From: Clostridia bacterium
Lineage (GTDB): Bacteria > Bacillota > Clostridia > Christensenellales > UBA1242
DNA length: 12,922 nt
NCBI GenBank assembly: GCA_017408305.1
Contig: JAFQUU010000007.1
Span: forward strand, 1 to 12,922
Direction: 5' to 3'
The translations under genes and the position numbers were made by a program. The notes beneath the pieces were generated by a model that worked only from the letters and a program-made list of their open reading frames with translations, searched no databases and had not been told where the DNA came from. This document shows positions 7,520 to 12,922 of the stretch, in pieces. How positions within the stretch are numbered: position 1 is the first letter of the stretch; each line of letters opens with the position of its first letter.

Positions 7520-8092
7520 ATGCAAGAAATTACAGAAATTTCAGTTATTTTTGATAAATTAAAGGCTGACCTTGAAAAAAGCGTTGGATATCTTAAAACA
7601 GAGTTTGCAGTTATTCGTGCAGGCAGGGCAAATCCACACATTTTGGATAAGGTTATTGTAAACTACTATGGTGCACCAACACCACTAAACCAAATGGCAA
7701 ACATCAGCGTTGCAGATGCAATGATGCTTCAAGTTATGCTGTATGACATTTCTCAACTTCATCCAGTAAGAAAAGCACTAAGTGATGCAAACCTTGGTGT
7801 AAATATTAGTGATGATGGCAAGGTTATTCGCCTTGTTTTCCCAGCACTTACGGAAGAACGTCGCAAGGAAATTGCAAAATCTTTAAAAACAATTCTTGAA
7901 AACAGCAAGGTTGCCATGAGAAATGGTCGCAGAGATGCCATTGATGATTTAAGACAACTTGAAAAAGACAATATCATCAGCGAAGATGAAACCAAATATC
8001 AAGAAAAAGAAGTGCAAAAAATGCTTGACGAATATATCGACAAACTTGATGTGCTTTATGCTGCCAAAGAAAAAGAAATTATGGAAGTTTAA
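7520..8092 (+). CDS. frr: Ribosome recycling factor
   Basis: Frr (RRF) splits post-termination ribosomes together with EF-G so that subunits can be reused; it is cytoplasmic and essential in most bacteria. The protein has 190 residues, close to the usual 185. Family hallmarks: RAGRANPHILDKVIVNYYGAPTPLNQMA (33-60), the domain II part ALSDANLGVNISDDGKVIRL, PALTEERRKEIAK (108-120), and MRNGRRDA (133-140), leading into a long C-terminal helix (SEDETKYQEKEVQKMLDEYI). A clear AAAGGAG site stands 7-8 bases before the ATG. It is the first gene of a five-gene run. The usual QPWD-type motif of domain II is replaced here by MLYDISQLHPVRK, a mild divergence. Confidence 0.97.
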   Translation: MQEITEISVIFDKLKADLEKSVGYLKTEFAVIRAGRANPHILDKVIVNYYGAPTPLNQMANISVADAMMLQVMLYDISQLHPVRKALSDANLGVNISDDGKVIRLVFPALTEERRKEIAKSLKTILENSKVAMRNGRRDAIDDLRQLEKDNIISEDETKYQEKEVQKMLDEYIDKLDVLYAAKEKEIMEV

Positions 8093-8099
8093 TTTTGAG

Positions 8100-8146
8100 A
8101 AGGAGATTGTGTCAGCAAAAAAAGTGAATTTAGGTTAAAATTCACT
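8100..8146 (+). promoter_or_regulatory. frr-uppS leader: orphan ribosome site, nine-codon frame and hairpin
   Basis: The 83 bases between frr and uppS hold an AAGGAG site (8100-8105) with no normal gene after it. Three bases later a GTG (8109) opens a nine-codon frame ending in TAA at 8138 (VSAKKVNLG). Its last codons form the left arm of a perfect hairpin: GTGAATTT (8124-8131), loop AGGTTA, AAATTCAC (8138-8145), extended to 9 pairs by A8123-T8146. No U-tract follows directly. The spacing of the site to GTG is short, so translation of the frame is uncertain. It could be a translational control element for uppS, or decayed sequence. Confidence 0.4.
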
Positions 8147-8175
8147 AATTTTGACTTACATTCATTTATATTGTT

Positions 8176-8874
8176 ATGTATTCAATCAAAAATCTTCCCA
8201 CGCATGTAGGCATTATTATGGATGGCAATGGGCGTTGGGCAATAAAACGACATTTGCCAAGGCTTGCAGGGCACCAACGGGGTGCCCTCGCAATCAAGAG
8301 AATAATTACTGCAGCAGAAGAACTTGGCATAAAAATTTTAACCTTTTTTGCGTTTTCAACAGAAAACTGGAAAAGAGATAAAGAAGAAGTTTATGGCATT
8401 TTTGATATTGTAAGGAACTATCTTAAATCTTCAAGTGAAGAACTTTATTCCCACAACATAAAACTTTGTGTTATGGGGGATTATACAAAATTGCCCGAGG
8501 ACCTTGCTGAAAAAATAACAGAGATGCTTGAAAAAACAAAAGATAATACAGGGCTTATACTAAACCTTGCAATAAACTATGGTGCAAGGGACGAACTTGT
8601 GCGTGCGTTTAATCTTTTGGCAAAAGAGGGGAAACCGGAGATTGGGGCAGAAGATATTGAAAGAACATTATATTCTTCAAACCTTCCAGACCCAGACTTA
8701 ATTATTAGAACAAGTGGCGAACAACGCCTTTCAAATTTTATGCTGTATCAAATTGCGTGTGCAGAACTATATTTTTCTAAAGTGTTTTGGCCATCATTTA
8801 CAAAACGCCATCTAAAGAAAGCACTTAAAAACTATTCTAAAAGAGAACGCCGTTATGGTGGAAATCATAAATAA
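8176..8874 (+). CDS. uppS: Undecaprenyl diphosphate synthase (cis-prenyltransferase)
   Basis: Condenses isopentenyl diphosphates onto farnesyl diphosphate to make the C55 lipid carrier for peptidoglycan and other wall polymers; peripheral on the cytoplasmic membrane. The 232 residues match the family. Visible: HVGIIMDGNGRWA (10-22) with catalytic Asp16, LAGHQRGA with His33, FSTENWKR (60-67), and DLIIRTSGEQRLSNFMLYQ (174-192), the binding loop for the second substrate. The ATG at 8176 is the only reasonable start: the frame is closed by TGA at 8152 and no ATG, GTG or TTG lies between. No Shine-Dalgarno site precedes it (the 20 bases before are AT-rich), which is odd for an essential gene when its neighbours have good sites. 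It is followed by cdsA 12 bases after the stop. Confidence 0.97.
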   Translation: MYSIKNLPTHVGIIMDGNGRWAIKRHLPRLAGHQRGALAIKRIITAAEELGIKILTFFAFSTENWKRDKEEVYGIFDIVRNYLKSSSEELYSHNIKLCVMGDYTKLPEDLAEKITEMLEKTKDNTGLILNLAINYGARDELVRAFNLLAKEGKPEIGAEDIERTLYSSNLPDPDLIIRTSGEQRLSNFMLYQIACAELYFSKVFWPSFTKRHLKKALKNYSKRERRYGGNHK

Positions 8875-8886
8875 TCTGGAGATAAA

Positions 8887-9843
8887 ATGAAAGAACGAAC
8901 ACTAACTGGACTTGCAATTTTTTTTGTAGCCCTTGTTATACTTCTAACAAAAATTATTATCGGGACAACCATTATTCTAGACATCTTTTGGGGGTTACTG
9001 ATAGTTACTTGTGCCTATGAAATGGCAAATATTTTAAAGCATCAACAAAGGTCAAACCATGTGCTTCTTATTGTGCTTTTCCCAATCTTTTTGTTTGCAC
9101 TATTGTACACAGAAATGGCACTAAAACTTGATGCAATACTTTCAGGATTCTTGGTTCTTGGTCTTATAATGCTTTTTGTGATTATTGGATTTTTTGTTAC
9201 GCTGTGTAGCACTGCAAGAACAGAAAACGAAATGCGTGCAAACAAAATTCGCACTTCAAAAAGTGCTTTTGCATTTTCAAAATCAATGAACAATCTTATT
9301 GGATTTTTGTATCCAACAGTGCCACTTATGATGATGTTTCCAATCAATCATTTGGCAGAAGTTTCGTACTTGTTTGAAGGCACAATTCCATATGTTTCAA
9401 CAATCAGCATTGTTTTGGTTGCACTTTGCTTTTTGGTGCCATTTATTTGTGATACCTTTGCATATTTTGTGGGCAAAACATTTGGTGGCCCACGCCTTTG
9501 TCCAAAAATAAGCCCTAAAAAGACAATATCTGGGTTTATTGGTGGTGTTTTGGCAACAATTTTAATTCTTCTTGTGTTATACTTTATCTTGTCAAGTATT
9601 CCAAGTTTGCAAAGTGCAATTTCTGCCATTGGCATTGAGTGGTGGGGTGTGGCACTTGTTGGGCTGTTTGGCAGTCTTGCTTGCACAGGTGGAGACCTTT
9701 TTGAAAGTTTCTTGAAAAGAAAAGCCGGCCTAAAAGATTCTGGCAACATCTTGCCAGGCCATGGTGGTTTTTTGGACAGGCTTGATGGATTTGTGTTTGT
9801 TGTGCCTGTGATTATGATTGTTGCCCTGATTGTTGTATTATAA
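8887..9843 (+). CDS. cdsA: Phosphatidate cytidylyltransferase (CDP-diglyceride synthase)
   Basis: Integral membrane enzyme that makes CDP-diacylglycerol from phosphatidate and CTP, the branch point of phospholipid synthesis. The 318 residues form several hydrophobic helices (for example 7-40, 58-76, 84-106, 170-187, 216-237, 252-266, 301-318). The family signature is complete at 274-300: SFLKRKAGLKDSG followed by the PGHGGFLDRLD end that binds the nucleotide and metal. DTFAYFVGKTFGGPRLCPKISPKKT (189-213) is the second conserved stretch. The length is a little above the typical 260-290, with a longer polar loop near 107-133 rich in Arg, Lys and Ser. A GGAG site (8878-8881) lies 5 bases before the ATG. 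In many Bacillota dxr comes next; here rseP does. Confidence 0.96.
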   Translation: MKERTLTGLAIFFVALVILLTKIIIGTTIILDIFWGLLIVTCAYEMANILKHQQRSNHVLLIVLFPIFLFALLYTEMALKLDAILSGFLVLGLIMLFVIIGFFVTLCSTARTENEMRANKIRTSKSAFAFSKSMNNLIGFLYPTVPLMMMFPINHLAEVSYLFEGTIPYVSTISIVLVALCFLVPFICDTFAYFVGKTFGGPRLCPKISPKKTISGFIGGVLATILILLVLYFILSSIPSLQSAISAIGIEWWGVALVGLFGSLACTGGDLFESFLKRKAGLKDSGNILPGHGGFLDRLDGFVFVVPVIMIVALIVVL

Positions 9844-9856
9844 AAGTTCAGGAAAA

Positions 9857-9884
9857 AGAGGCATGCCCAAATAGGCGTGCTTTT
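9857..9884 (+). promoter_or_regulatory. Hairpin between cdsA and rseP
   Basis: GCATGCC (9861-9867) pairs with GGCGTGC (9874-9880), with one G-T wobble, around the loop CAAATA; AGAG and TTTT extend it by four weaker pairs. An interrupted T-rich stretch (TTTTGACTTTTG) follows. It could be a leaky terminator, a processing site or an mRNA stability element that lowers rseP relative to cdsA. A TAATAT at 9895-9900 could be a weak -10 box, but no matching -35 box is visible. Confidence 0.4.
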
Positions 9885-9915
9885 GACTTTTGTGTAATAT
9901 AAAGGAAAATATTAA

Positions 9916-11043
9916 ATGATTGTCGTATATATTTTGTGTGCCTTATTGGTGCTTATGCTGATGATTTTAATTCACGAACTTGGCCACTATATTGTGGGCA
10001 GAAAACTTGGCTTTAAAATCACAGAATTTTCTATTGGTTTTGGCAAGGCCATTTGGCAAAAAACAAATAAGCGAGGCGAAAAAATTTCGCTTAGGATTTT
10101 GCCACTTGGTGGCTATTGTGCGTTTTATGGCGAGGATGATGGGGAAGGCGATAAACTTCCAGACCCAAACGACCCCAAACTTTTCAATAACCAAAAACCT
10201 TGGAAAAGAATTTTAGTTTATCTTGCTGGTGTAACTTTTAATTTTATTTCTGCAATAATCTTTGCGTTTATCCTTCTTGTTTCAATGGGCTATGGCAATG
10301 CGTATAGGGTTGATAATGTGAACGAGCATTTTGTTATAAGTGCAAGTGCAGAAAATCAAATTGCCTCCTTAGAAAAAGGCGATTTGATTTTGAATATTGA
10401 TGGCCAAAGAATTGACTATGTTTGGGACAAAACAGTTGAAAATATGGTTGAAGCAGAAGTGGGTAATTCTTACACTTTAACTGTTAAAAAAGCAGAAACA
10501 GGGCAGGTGTTTGACATTAATGTTGAAGTGCAAAACAACATAGAAATGTTCTATAACACTGAAACTGAAATGTATGAAACCAAGTATGACGAGGGTGGAA
10601 ATGCTGTTTATTACACAGGTCTTGGCATCTCCATGACGCTTGCCAGCACGCCAGTAAGTTTTCTTGATGCCCTTTGGCAGTGCTTTACGCTTGCATTTGG
10701 GTTTGCTTGGCTTGTGCTGAAAACCTTATGGCTTCTTATCACATTCCAACTTCCACTTTCGGCCTTAGGGGGTACAGCAACTGTGATTTCAACGGTTGCA
10801 ACCTCTATGGGTGTGGACTTTAGTGTTCTTTTGGTTTACTTGCCACTAATTGCGGCCAATTTGGCGATATTCAATCTTTTGCCGTTTCCGGCCCTTGATG
10901 GTGGGCACACTTTGTTTACAACGATAGAGTGGATAAGGGGCAAACCAATAAACCGAAATATTGAGGCCACAATTCATTTTGTCGGATTAATTTTAATATT
11001 TGGTTTTGTAATATTCCTTGACCTATATCATTTTTTAGGTTAA
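9916..11043 (+). CDS. rseP: Site-2 protease, RseP/RasP family M50 metalloprotease
   Basis: Intramembrane zinc protease that cuts membrane-bound anti-sigma factors and remnant signal peptides. The protein has 375 residues. Visible: a first membrane helix with the zinc motif HELGH (20-24; Glu21 catalytic), the conserved PLGGY loop (63-67), a second helix (about 98-123), a PDZ-like domain (about 130-205, with LEKGDLILNIDGQ), two or three C-terminal helices, and NLLPFPALDGG (320-330), whose Asp328 is the third zinc ligand. All catalytic residues are present. It has a single PDZ domain, as in Gram-positive RasP, not two as in E. coli. An insert of about 25 acidic, Tyr-rich residues (about 208-233) follows the PDZ part. 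An AAAGGA site lies 9 bases before the ATG. The substrate cannot be told from the window. Confidence 0.96.
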   Translation: MIVVYILCALLVLMLMILIHELGHYIVGRKLGFKITEFSIGFGKAIWQKTNKRGEKISLRILPLGGYCAFYGEDDGEGDKLPDPNDPKLFNNQKPWKRILVYLAGVTFNFISAIIFAFILLVSMGYGNAYRVDNVNEHFVISASAENQIASLEKGDLILNIDGQRIDYVWDKTVENMVEAEVGNSYTLTVKKAETGQVFDINVEVQNNIEMFYNTETEMYETKYDEGGNAVYYTGLGISMTLASTPVSFLDALWQCFTLAFGFAWLVLKTLWLLITFQLPLSALGGTATVISTVATSMGVDFSVLLVYLPLIAANLAIFNLLPFPALDGGHTLFTTIEWIRGKPINRNIEATIHFVGLILIFGFVIFLDLYHFLG

Positions 11044-11052
11044 AATAGGGGT

Positions 11053-12585
11053 ATGAATTTAGAAAGCATTATCACAAAAAAGTTTGGCGAAAAATTTTCT
11101 TTTTTAAAACTATTAGAAATAGTGTATAACACTGATTTAAACACATGCACTATTTCTTTTTTATATCCTGAAAAAGATGTCAGTTTGTCAAAAGAAGATA
11201 AACTTACGCTTGTTACATACCTGACTGATGAATTAAATCTTAACGCAAAACTAGTTGTCAAGTTTCAAAAAAGTTATCTAGACCAATCACTGATTCAAAA
11301 CGCAGTTTTAGGCTTCTTTAAAAAGGCAAGGGCTTCGCTTGCAAGCGTGATAAGCATAAACAACATAAAAGTTAATGTTGGGGATTTTGGTGTTGAGATT
11401 GAAGTTTCACTTCCAGAAAAAGTGCTTGAAAGCCTTTCACTTGAAAGCCTAGAGGTTGACCTTAAAAAACACCTTCATTCAAAATTTATTGCAGAATTTT
11501 TTTGTAAATTTAGTTCTTGCCAAAACCTGAACTTTGAAGAAATTGACCAAAAAATTCAGGCATCGCTTTTGGCTCGGGCCAAGGCAGTTAAGCCAATCGC
11601 AAGATACAAGGTTTTTGATGTGTTTAAACTTATTGGCAATGAAATTACGCCAGAACCAGAGTATATGTCAAATATCAGGGAAAGTAAGTCAAGCGTGATT
11701 TTGGCAGGCCGAATCCAAAACTTTGCCAAGAAAACATACAAGCGAATGCGTAAAGAAGTGGAGGTTGAAAAAACTTACTATAAGTTCACACTTCACGAAG
11801 ACAATCGCTACATACAAATGGTATATTTTTGCCCGAAAAACAACATCACCAAAATGGACAAACTTGTTGATGGCACAGATGTTCTTGTGATTGCTGACAT
11901 CAAAAAAGAAAACAACAATTTCTCTGGTTACATTCGCTCGCTAAGCCTTTGCCAAATCAATGAGGTTGTAAGAAAGCACAGCAAGGAAAAAATCAATAAA
12001 TACAGCATTGTGCACCCACAAAAATATGAAGTGTTCTCTCAGGGCAATATTTTTGATGTGGACAAAAAGTTTGATAGTAATATCTCAAACAACACTTTTG
12101 TTGTGTTTGATGTTGAAACCACAGGCCTTGATGCCGAAACTTGTGAGATTATTGAGATTGGTGCAGTAAAGGTGTCTGGTGGCAGGATTATAGAAAAATT
12201 CCAAACACTTGTAAAACCTAAAAAACCAATTTCAAGTTTGATTACGGAGATTACAGGTATAACCAACGAAATGGTTGCCGATGCCCCAAAAATTGAAGGT
12301 GTGATTAAGGACTTTTATTTGTTTACTAAAAACACCATTTTGGCAGGATATAATGTTGGTTTTGATGTTAAGTTTATTCAAAACGCAGGTCGTGAGTTTG
12401 GCATCAAATTTCAAAACGAAGTGCAAGATGTTATGGTGCTTGCAAGGCAAAAAGTGCAGTGCAAGAACTATAAACTTTTAACTGTTGTTAAGGCACTTAA
12501 CCTGACATTAGACAATGCTCACCGTGCTTTTTTTGATGCACTTGCAACTGCAGAAGTGCTTCTTGAACTCTCTAAAGCAAACTAA
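11053..12585 (+). CDS. Stand-alone PolC N-terminal region + OB fold + DEDDh 3'-5' exonuclease, no polymerase
   Basis: Resembles the front of the Gram-positive replicase PolC but stops after the exonuclease. Parts of the 510 residues: an N-terminal region of PolC type (about 1-180), an OB-fold (about 185-305; KVFDVFKLIGNEITPEPEYMS, then SVILAGRIQNF and DVLVIADIKKENNNFSGYI), a linker of about 45 residues, and a DnaQ-type exonuclease (348-510). All catalytic residues are intact: Asp353 and Glu355 in FDVETTG, Asp438 in YNVGFDVKF, His490 and Asp495 in AHRAFFDA. Full PolC (about 1,400 residues) has the exonuclease inserted in a PHP domain; here neither PHP half nor any polymerase part is present. 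The end is real: a terminator overlaps the stop codon. It begins 9 bases after rseP with AGGGG only 1 base before the ATG, so coupling to rseP is likely. Likely DNA proofreading or repair; partner unknown. Confidence 0.85.
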   Translation: MNLESIITKKFGEKFSFLKLLEIVYNTDLNTCTISFLYPEKDVSLSKEDKLTLVTYLTDELNLNAKLVVKFQKSYLDQSLIQNAVLGFFKKARASLASVISINNIKVNVGDFGVEIEVSLPEKVLESLSLESLEVDLKKHLHSKFIAEFFCKFSSCQNLNFEEIDQKIQASLLARAKAVKPIARYKVFDVFKLIGNEITPEPEYMSNIRESKSSVILAGRIQNFAKKTYKRMRKEVEVEKTYYKFTLHEDNRYIQMVYFCPKNNITKMDKLVDGTDVLVIADIKKENNNFSGYIRSLSLCQINEVVRKHSKEKINKYSIVHPQKYEVFSQGNIFDVDKKFDSNISNNTFVVFDVETTGLDAETCEIIEIGAVKVSGGRIIEKFQTLVKPKKPISSLITEITGITNEMVADAPKIEGVIKDFYLFTKNTILAGYNVGFDVKFIQNAGREFGIKFQNEVQDVMVLARQKVQCKNYKLLTVVKALNLTLDNAHRAFFDALATAEVLLELSKAN

Positions 12586-12620
12586 AAAGAATTAGGAGTC
12601 TAATTCTTTTTTTTATTTTT
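12584..12620 (+). terminator. Intrinsic terminator of the frr operon
   Basis: Perfect 12-base-pair stem: AAAAAGAATTAG (12584-12595), loop GAGT, CTAATTCTTTTT (12600-12611), followed by a T-rich tract to 12620. The left arm begins inside the TAA stop codon of the exonuclease gene. This marks the end of the five-gene transcription unit. Confidence 0.93.
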
Positions 12621-12625
12621 GGGTA

Positions 12626-12654
12626 TTTACAAAAAATCAAAAAAATGCTATTAT
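12626..12654 (+). promoter_or_regulatory. Extended -10 promoter of the right-edge gene
   Basis: TTTACA (12626-12631), a 17-base spacer ending in TGC, and TATTAT (12649-12654). Transcription would start near 12661, just before the GAGGAG ribosome site. It follows the operon terminator directly, so the next gene is an independent unit. Confidence 0.72.
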
Positions 12655-12677
12655 TATGAAATCTTAAAGAGGAGAAA

Positions 12678-12922
12678 ATGAATAAAATCTTTTTGAAGCA
12701 TAAGGGCAAGGTTTCTGAAGAACAGTTTTTTGAATACTTAAACAGTATTTGTGAAAATGAGCACATAAAGACTATGATTTTAGAGTTTTATGAGCTATTA
12801 AAAACCACTGACAATAAATTAGGAAAAATGCTTACTATTAAAAGTTTTGGTAAGACTCCAGAAAACTTTCCATCATTTCCATTATATACAGACCAAGCAA
12901 AATATTTATTTTTAAGCAAAGA
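12678..12922 (+). CDS. Unrecognised protein, 5' part only, cut by window edge
   Basis: An open frame of 81 complete codons from the ATG at 12678 to the window end, not closed by a stop. An AGAGGAG site (12668-12674) lies 3 bases before the ATG, and a good promoter precedes it. The visible product begins MNKIFLKHKGKVSEEQFFEY, then runs through NEHIKTMILEFYELLKTTDN and continues with FGKTPENFPSFPLY; it is soluble, rich in Lys, Phe and Glu, with no signal peptide or membrane segment. The first 50 residues look mostly helical. I do not recognise a family. Codon choice leans to TTA for Leu and to GAG/AAG more than its neighbours, which prefer CTT and GAA/AAA, but the sample is small. Confidence 0.8.
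   Translation, partial: MNKIFLKHKGKVSEEQFFEYLNSICENEHIKTMILEFYELLKTTDNKLGKMLTIKSFGKTPENFPSFPLYTDQAKYLFLSK

Noticed and set aside
8151..8178. A promoter for uppS starting with TTGACT at 8151
   Set aside because: No fair -10 box stands 16-18 bases downstream; the bases there overlap the uppS start codon.
11053..12585. The exonuclease gene as a pseudogene of polC
   Set aside because: The frame is intact, all catalytic residues are kept, the PHP half before the exonuclease is cleanly absent, and a perfect terminator follows the stop. This fits a working gene better than a decayed one.
12572..12766. Minus-strand open frame across the operon end
   Set aside because: It crosses the terminator and the promoter of the right-edge gene, with no ribosome site or recognisable protein.
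1..12922. CRISPR array, tRNA, insertion sequence, prophage or toxin-antitoxin pair
   Set aside because: No spaced direct repeats, cloverleaf-like segments, transposase or phage motifs, or paired small genes were seen on either strand.

Overview
This is a low-GC window that reads as chromosomal DNA of a Gram-positive (Bacillota, probably clostridial) bacterium. The evidence is AT-rich intergenic DNA, strong purine-rich Shine-Dalgarno sites, sigma-A type promoters, intrinsic terminators, a pyruvate phosphate dikinase, a surface protein with GLUG-type repeats, and the frr-uppS-cdsA-rseP core followed by a gene related to the N-terminus of the Gram-positive replicase PolC. I cannot name a genus from the sequence. 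All genes use the standard code.

Layout. (1) 1-1611, minus strand: sufC and a sufB-type gene that runs off the left edge. They form a compact Fe-S cluster assembly operon with a 14-base overlap, and its promoter sits so close to sufC that the mRNA may be leaderless. (2) 1612-1799: a divergent promoter region with a perfect 15-base palindrome over one -35 box. (3) 1800-4742, plus strand: a 980-residue exported, membrane-anchored protein with an Ig-like segment and two beta-helix/GLUG blocks joined by a Gly/Ser/Thr linker. (4) 4745-4777: a bidirectional terminator between convergent genes. (5) 4781-7357, minus strand: ppdK. (6) 7358-7519: a second divergent promoter region. (7) 7520-12585, plus strand: frr, uppS, cdsA, rseP and a 510-residue PolC-N/exonuclease gene, closed by a strong terminator at the last stop codon. 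(8) 12626-12922: a new promoter and the start of an unrecognised gene that runs off the right edge.

How the genes fit together. The plus-strand operon joins ribosome recycling (Frr), undecaprenyl diphosphate synthesis for cell-wall lipid carriers (UppS), CDP-diacylglycerol synthesis for phospholipids (CdsA), a site-2 protease (RseP), and a replication-type proofreading exonuclease. In many clostridia this cluster also holds dxr and ispG and ends in full-length polC. Here dxr and ispG are missing from their usual places. The last gene keeps only the PolC N-terminal region, OB fold and an intact DEDDh exonuclease, with no PHP or polymerase domain. This is the most unusual object in the window. 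The Suf genes and PPDK are independent units (Fe-S biogenesis; ATP/pyruvate-phosphoenolpyruvate interconversion). I saw no tRNA, rRNA, CRISPR array, insertion sequence or phage gene.
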